Made by a program: the position numbers and the translations under genes. From Syntrophomonas sp. UBA4922 (GTDB lineage Bacteria > Bacillota > Syntrophomonadia > Syntrophomonadales > Syntrophomonadaceae), in the NCBI GenBank assembly GCA_002398825.1, contig DHBS01000048.1:7748-69522 (forward strand): 61,775 nucleotides of DNA, given 5' to 3'. Of the stretch, positions 16,160 through 24,981 are shown one piece after another. The notes under the pieces are model-generated. The model made no database searches. It had not been told where the DNA came from and was given only the letters and a program-made list of their open reading frames with translations. The stretch's first letter is position 1. The number at the start of each line of letters is the position of its first letter.

Positions 16160-17260
16160 ATGATCGAAACGGAAACCTATACTATAAATATCGGCCCGCA
16201 GCATCCCAGCACTCACGGCGGTCTCCATGTCGAAGCCATAATGGACGGCGAGGAAGTGAAAGACGCCATCGTCCACGTGGGCTATGTGCACCGCTCGGTG
16301 GAGAAAATTGCCGAAAGCCGCACCTATGCGCAATTTGTTCCTTATGCCTCACGGCTGGATTATCTGGCTTCTCATCTGCCCACTCTGGGATACGTCCAGG
16401 CGGTGGAGAAGCTGGCAGGCATTATCGTGCCGGAAAGGGCGGAATATATCCGGGTCATAGTATCGGAATTGTCCAGGATTGCCTCTCACATGATTTTCGT
16501 AGGCAGTCTGGCTATCGACCTGGGGGCTACTACCGGTATGGTTTATTGCTTCCGGGACCGGGAGCGTATAATGGATATGTTTGAAATGAGCAGCGGACAG
16601 CGCATGATTGCTTCCTACATGCGCCTCGGCGGAATCAGTGCCGACCTGCCGGAGAGCTTTTACCCCGCGGTGGAAAGCTTTATCAACGATCTGCCCGGAA
16701 TGATAGCGGAATATCACGGGCTGATCAGCGGCAACGAAATCCTGCAGGAGCGCTGCAAAGATGTGGGCATTCTTTCGGCTCAAGACGCTGTCGCCTATGG
16801 GGTAACCGGTCCCAATTTGCGGGCCAGCGGGGTTGATTATGATCTGCGCCGCGACGACCCCTACGGCATCTATCCCCGCTTTGAATTCAGGGTTCCCACC
16901 GGACAGAACGGGGACTCCTGGGACCGCTTCATGGTGAGAATTGAGGAAATGGAACAATCCGGGCGGATTATCAAACAAGCCCTGCGGGATATGCCCTCTG
17001 GAGAAATCCAGGCCAAGGTGCCGAGAATCCTGAAACCCGAGAAAGGCCGGGAGGTTTACCATCGCGTGGAATCCTCCAAAGGCGAATTGGGATTCCACCT
17101 GGTCAGCGATGGCAGTGACAAGCCTTACCGTGTGCATGTGCGCGCCCCATCGTTCATTAATCTGATGGTTCTGCCGCTGATTTGCCGGGGCGGCAAACTG
17201 CAGGACGTCATCACCAATATCGCCACACTTGATCCGGTTTTGGGTGAGTCAGACCGTTAA
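16160..17260 (+). CDS. nuoD: Complex I subunit NuoD (49 kDa type)
   Basis: NuoD forms much of the quinone-binding cavity beside cluster N2. The N-terminal IGPQHPSTHGGLHVEA loop contains the histidine that contacts the quinone head group, and the HVGYVHRSVEKIAESRTYAQ segment follows. The C-terminus ends in the family's typical DPVLGESDR. Its 366 residues are near the short bacterial/archaeal length. It is four bases downstream of nuoC. Confidence 0.97.
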   Translation: MIETETYTINIGPQHPSTHGGLHVEAIMDGEEVKDAIVHVGYVHRSVEKIAESRTYAQFVPYASRLDYLASHLPTLGYVQAVEKLAGIIVPERAEYIRVIVSELSRIASHMIFVGSLAIDLGATTGMVYCFRDRERIMDMFEMSSGQRMIASYMRLGGISADLPESFYPAVESFINDLPGMIAEYHGLISGNEILQERCKDVGILSAQDAVAYGVTGPNLRASGVDYDLRRDDPYGIYPRFEFRVPTGQNGDSWDRFMVRIEEMEQSGRIIKQALRDMPSGEIQAKVPRILKPEKGREVYHRVESSKGELGFHLVSDGSDKPYRVHVRAPSFINLMVLPLICRGGKLQDVITNIATLDPVLGESDR

Positions 17261-17281
17261 CTAAAGGGGGAGTTGGATACC

Positions 17282-18319
17282 ATGGAACATTTGTTTACCA
17301 ATATTGCACAAATTCTGACCTCCTGGATGGTGAGCCTGGGGCTGCCACCGATTTGGGCTGATTTGATATTGCTTATCGGGCAATGGACAATCATCGTAGT
17401 GATCGTCACCCTGAACGTCATTGTCCTGGTGTGGTTGGAGCGTAAGATATCAGGTTTTATTCAGGAAAGGTTGGGACCCAACCGTTTGGGGCCTTTTGGC
17501 GCCTTTCAGACCATTGCCGACGCCATGAAGCTTTTGACCAAGGAGGATATCATTCCCTCACAGGCGGACCGCTGGATTTTTATGACCGCACCGATGCTTT
17601 TCATTGTGATAGCCGTCATGCTTTATGCGGTTTTGCCTCTGGGACAAGGCATGGAGGTGGTGGATCTCAATGTAGGTCTGTTCTACTTTATTTCGCTGGG
17701 CTCTCTTTCCACCATCTGCCTGTTGATGGCAGGCTGGGGCTCGAACAATAAATGGTCACTGCTGGGGGCCATGCGCTCGGTGGCGCAGATGATCAGTTAT
17801 GAAATCCCCCTGGCTTTTTCCCTGCTGGGAGTGGTTATGCTTGCCGGGTCCTTGAATCTTTCCGAAATAGTGACTGCGCAAAACCGGTACTGGTTTATTC
17901 TCTTGCAGCCGGTGGCCTTCCTGACCTATTTTATTGCTGCCACCGCTGAATTGAATCGGGGGCCTTTCGATATGCCCGAAGCTGAGCAGGAATTGACAGC
18001 AGGCGCTTATACCGAGTATACCGGCATGCGCTGGGCCTTGTTTTTCCTGGCGGAATATACCAACCTGGTGGCGGTGTCGGCCCTGGCGGCTACGTTGTTC
18101 TTTGGCGGCGGTCAGGGGCCCTGGCTGCCTTCCTGGTTATGGATAATTATAAAAACCTATTTGATTATGCTGGTATTCATGTGGATGAAATGGACTTTCC
18201 CCCGTATTCGCATGGATCACCTGATGTCTTTTAGCTGGAAAGTGCTTATCCCGGTCAGTCTGGCCAATATACTGATCACCGGACTGGGGATAGAGTTCTT
18301 CCGCGGGATGGGATGGTGA
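17282..18319 (+). CDS. nuoH: Complex I subunit NuoH
   Basis: This membrane subunit joins the redox arm to the proton-pumping arm and closes the quinone tunnel. About eight membrane helices are visible with the hallmark LVWLERKISGFIQERLGPNRLGPFG near residues 44-68 and RGPFDMPEAEQELTAGAYTEYTGMRWALFFLAEY near 228-261, which carries the acidic E-channel residues. The ATG at 17282 is ten bases after AAAGGGGGA; a TTG three codons earlier lies too close to that site. Confidence 0.97.
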   Translation: MEHLFTNIAQILTSWMVSLGLPPIWADLILLIGQWTIIVVIVTLNVIVLVWLERKISGFIQERLGPNRLGPFGAFQTIADAMKLLTKEDIIPSQADRWIFMTAPMLFIVIAVMLYAVLPLGQGMEVVDLNVGLFYFISLGSLSTICLLMAGWGSNNKWSLLGAMRSVAQMISYEIPLAFSLLGVVMLAGSLNLSEIVTAQNRYWFILLQPVAFLTYFIAATAELNRGPFDMPEAEQELTAGAYTEYTGMRWALFFLAEYTNLVAVSALAATLFFGGGQGPWLPSWLWIIIKTYLIMLVFMWMKWTFPRIRMDHLMSFSWKVLIPVSLANILITGLGIEFFRGMGW

Positions 18320-18325
18320 TGAAAA

Positions 18326-19036
18326 ATGATTGGTAAAGGACTCTTGAAGGGTTTAGGGATCACCCTGAAACACGGGGTGGAAAAACCCAAGACCATTCAG
18401 TATCCGGAACAGCGCCCTTATTTGCAGGAACGTTTCCGGGGCTGTCTGGAGTTCGATTATAAGAACTGCATTGTCTGCGGGATGTGCACCAAAGCCTGCC
18501 CTAATAATGTGCTCAGTTTTGAGACTGCGCCTATTGAGGGTTCTAAGAAGAAACGCCTGGTCAGCTACACCATAGATTTGCAGTACTGCATGTTCTGCAA
18601 CCTGTGTGTGGAGGCCTGCCCCACCAATACACTATTTTTTGTGCATGATTTCGAGCTGTCCACCTACCGGCGCGATGAGATTAAAAAGGTTTATATCCCT
18701 CCCGCCCTTACACAGGTGGATGCCGGAGGAGGGCAAGCAGAGCTGATACCTCAGGACGCCCTTGAGCCGGACCGGGAGGCGGAGGCCGAAGCCAAACGGC
18801 TCAAGCAGCTTCAGGCTATGAAAACCGCCTTATCCAAGGGGGGGCAGAAAGTTCTGGCCAAATATGTGGACACAGAAGAAGATGCCGCCGTCCTGGCGAA
18901 TTTGCTCCAGGCTGATGAAAAGAAACGGGATAAGATGGCGGCCTTGATCGTCGATGATAAGGAAAAAGCCCGTAAAGTAGCGCAGGCTTTTGTTGCCAAA
19001 GAGCGCAAGACTCAGGCCGGAGGTGAGGAGAAGTGA
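18326..19036 (+). CDS. nuoI: Complex I subunit NuoI with long C-terminal extension
   Basis: NuoI carries two [4Fe-4S] clusters; both ligand sets are complete (Cys48, 51, 54, 58 and Cys88, 91, 94, 98). Residues after about 120 form an extra segment of more than 100 residues, highly charged and alanine/lysine/glutamate-rich, not found in the standard NuoI of about 160-180 residues. Because nuoE, nuoF and nuoG are missing from the operon, this extension might dock the actual electron donor, for instance a ferredoxin. That role is inference. Confidence 0.95.
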   Translation: MIGKGLLKGLGITLKHGVEKPKTIQYPEQRPYLQERFRGCLEFDYKNCIVCGMCTKACPNNVLSFETAPIEGSKKKRLVSYTIDLQYCMFCNLCVEACPTNTLFFVHDFELSTYRRDEIKKVYIPPALTQVDAGGGQAELIPQDALEPDREAEAEAKRLKQLQAMKTALSKGGQKVLAKYVDTEEDAAVLANLLQADEKKRDKMAALIVDDKEKARKVAQAFVAKERKTQAGGEEK

Positions 19037-19551
19037 GCCTAATGATTATCAATGACCTGGTCTTTGTCTTAATCGCCTCGATTACATTGCTGAGCGCTTT
19101 GGGCATGGTGTTAAGCCGCAACATAGTCCACAGTGCCCTGGCCTTGATCCTGACCTTTATCGGGGTGGCCGCCCTGTTCTTCAATCTGGGAGCGGCTTTT
19201 CTAGGCCTGGTGCAGATCCTGGTATATGCCGGCGCCATCTCGGTATTGATCATATTCGCCATAATGCTGGTCATGCATGGCGAGGCCCATAAGACCAACC
19301 GCTTTAATCCCAGCCTGGGAACCCACCTCTGGGGGGGATATATTGCTGCGGTAATGACCATAGGCCTGGTTGCAGCCATCTGGTTCAGCGAGCTGCCCGA
19401 GGTTAAAGGCCGGACGGTTGAAGACGCCGTAGGCCTTCTGGCCGGATTATTACTGGGCAATTATGTAATAGCCTTTGAGGCAGCGGCAGTGCTCCTGCTC
19501 CTGGCAGTGGTGGGGGCTATTATCCTGGCGAGGGGAGTTGAGGAACAGTGA
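19033..19551 (+). CDS. nuoJ: Complex I subunit NuoJ
   Basis: A 172-residue membrane subunit of about five helices with the conserved segment HSALALILTFIGVAALFFNLGAAFLGLVQILVYAGAISVLIIFAIML, which contains the pi-bulge helix of ND6-like subunits. It starts at a GTG overlapping the nuoI stop by four bases, with GGAGGTGAGGAG upstream, so translation is probably coupled. It overlaps nuoK by four bases at its end. Confidence 0.95.
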   Translation: MSLMIINDLVFVLIASITLLSALGMVLSRNIVHSALALILTFIGVAALFFNLGAAFLGLVQILVYAGAISVLIIFAIMLVMHGEAHKTNRFNPSLGTHLWGGYIAAVMTIGLVAAIWFSELPEVKGRTVEDAVGLLAGLLLGNYVIAFEAAAVLLLLAVVGAIILARGVEEQ

Positions 19552-19856
19552 TCGGACTCACCCATTATTTGATCCTGTCCACCTGTCTTTTTGGCATCGG
19601 GGTTTATGGAGTATTATCCAAGCGCAGCGCGGTGGCTATCTTGATGTCCATCGAATTGATGTTAAATGCCGTAAATATCAATTTTGTAGCGGTCAACCAT
19701 TTTATAAATCCTGATCAGGCGGTGGGACAGCTATTTGCCATTTTTATCATAGTGGTGGCCGCCGCTGAGGTCTCAGTGGGGTTGGCCTTGATAATATCCA
19801 TATACCGGCATAGAAAGTCTGTCGACTTGAGTGATTTCAATCTGATGAAATGGTGA
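19548..19856 (+). CDS. nuoK: Complex I subunit NuoK
   Basis: A three-helix membrane subunit of 102 residues. Conserved acidic residues are in MSIELMLNAVNINFVA (Glu in helix 2) and AAAEVSVGLALIISIYR (Glu in helix 3), both part of the buried charge chain for proton transfer. GTG start overlaps the end of nuoJ. Confidence 0.96.
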   Translation: MIGLTHYLILSTCLFGIGVYGVLSKRSAVAILMSIELMLNAVNINFVAVNHFINPDQAVGQLFAIFIIVVAAAEVSVGLALIISIYRHRKSVDLSDFNLMKW

Positions 19857-19872
19857 GGAGGGAGCGCATTAT

Positions 19873-21747
19873 ATGAACGATTTACTTCAGGGAGCCTGGA
19901 TCATACCAGTCCTGCCCTTTCTCGCTTTTGTGATCATCGGCCTGCTGTTGCACCGCTGGCCTAAAGTGGCTGCTGCCACCTCTATACTGGCTATCGGACT
20001 TGCACTTCTGTACTCCATACTGATAGCCGCAGAGGTTTTCAGCAGCCCGCCCGGGCAGGTTTTTGTGGAGTCGGTGCGCTGGCTTGATATGCCCGGCCTG
20101 CGTGTGGATATGGGCATTCTCATCGACCCGCTGAGTACGGTGATGCTTTTGGTGGTGACTATCGTAGCCCTCCTGGTGCAGATCTACTCCCTGGGATATA
20201 TGGAGGGAGACCCGGGTTTGGCCAGCTATTTCGCCTACCAGAGCATTTTCGCAGGTTCTATGCTGGGCCTGGTCTTATCCAGCAACTTCGGACAGGTTTT
20301 CGTGTTCTGGGAGCTGGTAGGGTTGTGTTCCTATTTACTGATCGGCTTCTGGTTCGGGCGTGAAAGCGCAAAGGAAGCCGCTAAGAAGGCCTTCATTACC
20401 AACCGGGTTGGCGATTTCGGCTTCCTTCTGGGCATTCTGCTTTTGGCGGTGTTGTTTGGCAATCTGGATTATGGAACCCTGGCGGACCGGCTGGCGGGTT
20501 ATCAAAACCTGGCGATTTTAGTCCCCATAGCATTTCTGCTGTTCGCGGGCCCGGTCGGAAAATCGGCCCAGTTTCCCCTGCATGTGTGGCTGCCTGACGC
20601 TATGGAAGGCCCCACCCCGGTCAGCGCGTTGATTCACGCCGCAACGATGGTGGCGGCCGGGGTATATCTTCTGGCCAGGGCCTTCTTCATCTTCAGCGCC
20701 GTTCCGCAAGCCATGCTGTTGATAGCGGCCGTCGGCGGTTTCACCGCCCTATTTGCCGCCACCATCGCCCTGGTGCAAAACGACATTAAGCGGATCCTGG
20801 CCTATTCTACCTTGAGCCAGCTGGGCTATATGGTCATGGCCATGGGTATCGGCGCCATGACGGCTGGCATGTTCCATCTCATGACGCATGCTTTTTTCAA
20901 AAGCCTGTTGTTCCTGGGAGCGGGCAGCGTGATTCATGCCCTTGACGGCGAACAGGATATCTGGAAGATGGGGCAGCTGGCCCATAAAATGCCGGTAACC
21001 ACCTGGACCTTTGTCATCGGGGCCCTGGCCTTGGCCGGGATTCCCCCGCTGTCAGGCTTCTGGAGCAAGGACGAAATCCTTTTAGGGGCTTATGCCAGCG
21101 GAAACATGCTGCTTTACGCCCTGGGATCACTGGTAGCCTTTATGACCGCCTTCTATATGTTCAGGCTTATTTTTGTGGCTTTCTTCGGTTCTGAAAGCCA
21201 TGGCGAACATGCCCACGAATCAAAGCCGGTCATGACGGTTCCACTGCTAATACTGGCGGTGCTGGCAGTTGGAGCCGGATTTGTCGGTTCTCCTTTGATG
21301 GGCAACGTTTTCGGCCACTTTATCACGGCCCCAGGGGTAGCCCATCATGAGCCGAGTATCAGTATAATGGTGATTTCTTCCCTGCTTGCAATAGCCGGTA
21401 TAGCCCTGGCCTGGATGATCTACCAGAAACAGGCCATATCCCATGAAAACTTACGTCAACGCTGGGCGGGAATCTATCAGTTGTTATACCACAAATACTA
21501 TATCGATGAACTCTATGCCCGCTTGATCGCGGTCTTTATCGACGGCACCGCCCGGGTCCTGGAGTGGGTGGACTTAAGAATTGTAAACGGAGCGGTTAAC
21601 GGCCTGGCCTACCTGACCGGGTGGACCGGGAGGACCCTCCGCTACACCGAGGATGGACAGGTGCAAACCTATGCGCTCTACCTGTTTGCCGGGGTGGTAG
21701 TAGTTCTAATCAGCGCCCTGTTGGCCGTCTATACGGCCCTGGCTTGA
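19873..21747 (+). CDS. nuoL: Complex I subunit NuoL (antiporter-like)
   Basis: The distal proton-pumping subunit, 624 residues with about 15 membrane helices and a C-terminal lateral helix region. Motifs include FWELVGLCSYLLIGFW (with the key glutamate), GKSAQFPLHVWLPDAMEGPTPVSALIHAATMVAAGVYL, and NDIKRILAYSTLSQLGYM. It is about average length for NuoL. GAGGAGGGAG precedes the ATG. Confidence 0.97.
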   Translation: MNDLLQGAWIIPVLPFLAFVIIGLLLHRWPKVAAATSILAIGLALLYSILIAAEVFSSPPGQVFVESVRWLDMPGLRVDMGILIDPLSTVMLLVVTIVALLVQIYSLGYMEGDPGLASYFAYQSIFAGSMLGLVLSSNFGQVFVFWELVGLCSYLLIGFWFGRESAKEAAKKAFITNRVGDFGFLLGILLLAVLFGNLDYGTLADRLAGYQNLAILVPIAFLLFAGPVGKSAQFPLHVWLPDAMEGPTPVSALIHAATMVAAGVYLLARAFFIFSAVPQAMLLIAAVGGFTALFAATIALVQNDIKRILAYSTLSQLGYMVMAMGIGAMTAGMFHLMTHAFFKSLLFLGAGSVIHALDGEQDIWKMGQLAHKMPVTTWTFVIGALALAGIPPLSGFWSKDEILLGAYASGNMLLYALGSLVAFMTAFYMFRLIFVAFFGSESHGEHAHESKPVMTVPLLILAVLAVGAGFVGSPLMGNVFGHFITAPGVAHHEPSISIMVISSLLAIAGIALAWMIYQKQAISHENLRQRWAGIYQLLYHKYYIDELYARLIAVFIDGTARVLEWVDLRIVNGAVNGLAYLTGWTGRTLRYTEDGQVQTYALYLFAGVVVVLISALLAVYTALA

Positions 21748-21761
21748 GGAGGTAGCATGAT

Positions 21762-23270
21762 ATGCATTCATTTCCAATATTGAGCCTGGCTCTTTTGATT
21801 CCTGTATTTGGGGCTGTCGGGATTATGCTGATGCCTGCAGAAAGAAAGACCAGCATTAAGTACATTGCGGCGGCCAGTTCCTTTATCAGCCTCTTGCTTT
21901 CCCTAATGGTGTTTTTCGGTTTTGACCGGGGCCAGGCGGGCATGCAGTTCGTGGAAAGCATTCCCTGGGTACGCGACCTGGGAGTATCTTATGCCCTGGG
22001 GGTAGACGGCATCAGCATCCCCATGCTTCTTCTGACCACATTGATCGGTTTCAGTGCGGTTTATGCCAGCTGGCAGGTGGAGGAGCGGGTCAAGGAATTC
22101 TTCGCCCTGTTGCTTTTGCTTATAACCGGGGTTATGGGTACTTTTATAGCGACCGACCTGTTCATTTTCTTCCTCTTTTATGAGGTGGTCGTAATACCTA
22201 TATATCTTCTGGTAATCATGTTTGGTTCTTCCAAACGGGTCACCAAGGAATACGCCGGCATGAAGCTGACCATATACCTTTTAATCGGCAGCGCCTTTTT
22301 ACTGGTGGGCCTGATCGCCTTGTTCATTAAAGCCCAGGCCATCCTAGGCTATCCCACCATGGATATCGGCACCCTGGCCACAGTGGATTTCCCGGTCTGG
22401 TTCCAGGTATTTGCCTTTACTTTGATGGCGTTGGGATTTGGCACCCTGTTGTCCATGTTCCCGTTTCACGCCTGGTCTCCGGACGGCTACGCCGGAGCGC
22501 CCACTGCCGTCAGCATGATCCATGCCGGGGTTTTAAAGAAGATCGGGGGCTACGGCTTGATCCGCATCGGGCTTTTTATACTGCCCCTGGGAGCCAAGTT
22601 TATTGCTCCCATCATAGCGGTTCTGGCCATCGGCAATGTGGTTTATGCCGCCTTTATCTGCCTGAGCCAGAAGGATTTGAAATATATTGTGGGTTATTCT
22701 TCTGTAAGCCATATGGGTTATGTCTTGATCGGCTTTGCCGCCCTCAACCTGATCAGCTTGAACGGCGCCGTCATGATGATGTTCGCTCATGGAGTTATGG
22801 CGGCCTTGTTCTTCGCTATGATCGGCAGCCTCTATCATAAGAGCCATACCCGGGATGTGGCCGATTTCGGCGGGTTGGCGCACCAAATGCCCCGGCTGGC
22901 CACCGGCCTTATGCTGGCCGGGCTGGCCTCCTTGGGACTCCCCGGGCTGGTGAATTTTATCGGGGAGTTCACCATCTTCGTAGGCGCCTTTCAAGAGTAC
23001 CGCATCTTGACGGTAATTGCCGTCTCCGGAATCGTCCTCACCGCCGTATATATCCTGCGAACATTGGGGGATGTTTTGTTCGGCCCCCGCAAAGAGCAGT
23101 GGGATCACCTGGAGGATCTGAAAGGTACCGAGATGGTGCCTCTAATCGTGCTTGGTGGAGCCATCATCGTGGGGGGTATCCTGCCCTTTATGCTCATGGA
23201 TCTGATTAACAGCGGCATGGGCCAGCTCCTGGCCCAAATCGACCTTACACAGATGGGAGGGAGCTTATAA
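21762..23270 (+). CDS. nuoM: Complex I subunit NuoM (antiporter-like)
   Basis: A 502-residue antiporter-like subunit. Hallmarks are FFLFYEVVVIPIYLLV with the channel glutamate, FPFHAWSPDGYAGAPTAVSMIHAGVLKKIGGYGLIRI, and KDLKYIVGYSSVSHMGYVLIG. It shares one base with the start of nuoN (stop and start overlap as TAATG), so the two are translationally coupled. Confidence 0.97.
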   Translation: MHSFPILSLALLIPVFGAVGIMLMPAERKTSIKYIAAASSFISLLLSLMVFFGFDRGQAGMQFVESIPWVRDLGVSYALGVDGISIPMLLLTTLIGFSAVYASWQVEERVKEFFALLLLLITGVMGTFIATDLFIFFLFYEVVVIPIYLLVIMFGSSKRVTKEYAGMKLTIYLLIGSAFLLVGLIALFIKAQAILGYPTMDIGTLATVDFPVWFQVFAFTLMALGFGTLLSMFPFHAWSPDGYAGAPTAVSMIHAGVLKKIGGYGLIRIGLFILPLGAKFIAPIIAVLAIGNVVYAAFICLSQKDLKYIVGYSSVSHMGYVLIGFAALNLISLNGAVMMMFAHGVMAALFFAMIGSLYHKSHTRDVADFGGLAHQMPRLATGLMLAGLASLGLPGLVNFIGEFTIFVGAFQEYRILTVIAVSGIVLTAVYILRTLGDVLFGPRKEQWDHLEDLKGTEMVPLIVLGGAIIVGGILPFMLMDLINSGMGQLLAQIDLTQMGGSL

Positions 23271-24694
23271 TGCCTTATCAATTGCTGGCTCCAGAAATCC
23301 TGGTGGCTCTCCTGGGCATATTGATTCTTATGGCTGGTCTGGTTCTGCCCGGACGCGGCCCCAAGGCGGCCGGATTGCTGTCCATCTGTGGAGTCCTGGC
23401 AACACTGGCAGTGGTGATCTGGCAGTTCAACCAGGAGGCCGTATTTTTTGAGGGTGTTTATCAGGTAGACAGCTACAGCAACTTTTTCAAAGTGCTTTTT
23501 TTGAGTGCGGCTGTGCTGATTTTTGCCATGGCGGGCCGATACACCGATTTGTTCGGCCTGCGGCAGAGTGAATGGTTCAGCTTTATGCTTTTCGCTACTC
23601 TGGGCATGATGGTGATGGCATCCTCCGGGGATCTGATAACTCTATATGTTGGCCTGGAGCTGATGACCATCAGCTTCTATATTCTGAGTGCCTATCTGTT
23701 GAACGATGGGCTTTCCGCTGAGGCGGGATTAAAATACCTGATCCTGGGGGCCCTGTCATCAGCGGTACTGCTTTTCGGCATGAGCCTGATTTATGCTTCC
23801 AGCGGCTCCACTGTATTCGACCAGATTTACAGGGCTTTGCAGCCGCTGCCCACCACCCAGCCGGTCTTGATTGCTGGAATTATCATGCTGATCGCAGGTT
23901 TTGGCTTTAAGATCGCCCTGGTGCCTTTTCATATGTGGGCCCCGGACATCTATCAGGGCTCACCCACTCCGGTAACCGCCTATCTGGCGGTCGGCTCCAA
24001 GGCAGCAGCTTTTGCCGCCCTCTTGCGCGTCCTTCTCCTGGCCTTGCCGGTGGAGCATTTTAACTGGACCTTGCTCCTGGCTGTTCTGGCTGCGGTTACT
24101 ATAGTTGCCGGCAACCTGATAGCTCTGGCACAGAGCAATGTGAAACGGCTCTTGGCTTATTCCAGTATCGCTCAGGCCGGATACATCCTGGTGGGCCTAT
24201 CGGCCGCCAATGTGTATGGCTTCAAAGGGGTCTTATTCTATGCCATGCTTTATGTGTTTTCCAATGTAGGGGCTTTCGCCGTGACCACCCTGGTGGAGAC
24301 GCAAAGCGGCAGTTCGGATATGGAGGCCTTCAGCGGCTTGGCAAAAAGGGCCCCGATGCTGGCCGCTGTTATGACGGTTTGCATGCTGTCCCTGGCCGGC
24401 ATCCCCCCGATGGCCGGATTTGCCGGTAAATTTTATCTTTTCTCAGGTGCAATACAGTCGGGTTATATATGGCTGGCTTTTGTGGGACTGATTATGAGCA
24501 TGGTGTCAGTGTATTATTACTTGAATGTATCCCGGGTCATGTACATTGGCAGCAATGACGGCGGCGAAACCCTGGCGGTTCCGGTTATGGCACGGCTGGC
24601 CCTTCTGGTCTGTCTGGCCGGCACGCTTTTAATCGGCATCTACCCCGAGCCGCTGTCGCATTTTGCTGAATTGGCGGTACAGGTGCTGCGTTAG
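23270..24694 (+). CDS. nuoN: Complex I subunit NuoN (antiporter-like)
   Basis: The third antiporter-like subunit, 474 residues. Motifs include LYVGLELMTISFYILSAYL, LVPFHMWAPDIYQGSPTPVTAYLAVGSKAAAFAALLRV, and SNVKRLLAYSSIAQAGYILVGL. It ends the operon, which therefore reads A-B-C-D-H-I-J-K-L-M-N. There is no nuoE, nuoF or nuoG, so the complex takes electrons from something other than an NADH-oxidising module encoded here. Confidence 0.97.
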   Translation: MPYQLLAPEILVALLGILILMAGLVLPGRGPKAAGLLSICGVLATLAVVIWQFNQEAVFFEGVYQVDSYSNFFKVLFLSAAVLIFAMAGRYTDLFGLRQSEWFSFMLFATLGMMVMASSGDLITLYVGLELMTISFYILSAYLLNDGLSAEAGLKYLILGALSSAVLLFGMSLIYASSGSTVFDQIYRALQPLPTTQPVLIAGIIMLIAGFGFKIALVPFHMWAPDIYQGSPTPVTAYLAVGSKAAAFAALLRVLLLALPVEHFNWTLLLAVLAAVTIVAGNLIALAQSNVKRLLAYSSIAQAGYILVGLSAANVYGFKGVLFYAMLYVFSNVGAFAVTTLVETQSGSSDMEAFSGLAKRAPMLAAVMTVCMLSLAGIPPMAGFAGKFYLFSGAIQSGYIWLAFVGLIMSMVSVYYYLNVSRVMYIGSNDGGETLAVPVMARLALLVCLAGTLLIGIYPEPLSHFAELAVQVLR

Positions 24695-24730
24695 CCGTAC
24701 TGGACAGCAGCATGCCGGACTTTTTTTATT
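24695..24730 (+). terminator. Possible terminator of nuo operon
   Basis: After the nuoN stop, an imperfect stem between GTACTGG and GCCGGAC is followed by a seven-T run. The stem has one mismatch and G-U pairing, so confidence is moderate. Confidence 0.55.
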
Positions 24731-24981
24731 TTAAACATGATATGGATCAAGGCTCCAAATCTCAGGTGTCATCCGTAACTGAACCTGCTTTATAGTCTAA
24801 TCTTCCTAACAGGGGAGGGCCAAATGGAATATTGTGCGGGGAGATCCAATTTTTCGCGAAGCCTAAAAGAACTTTTTCAAGTAAATCAGGAAAGTTTTCA
24901 GGGCTTTTAGCGTCCTAATTAATAGGGCTATTTTTTGGCTGGGGTTTTAGTTGTGTTTTTTTGTTAAAGGAGGGTGTTTTT

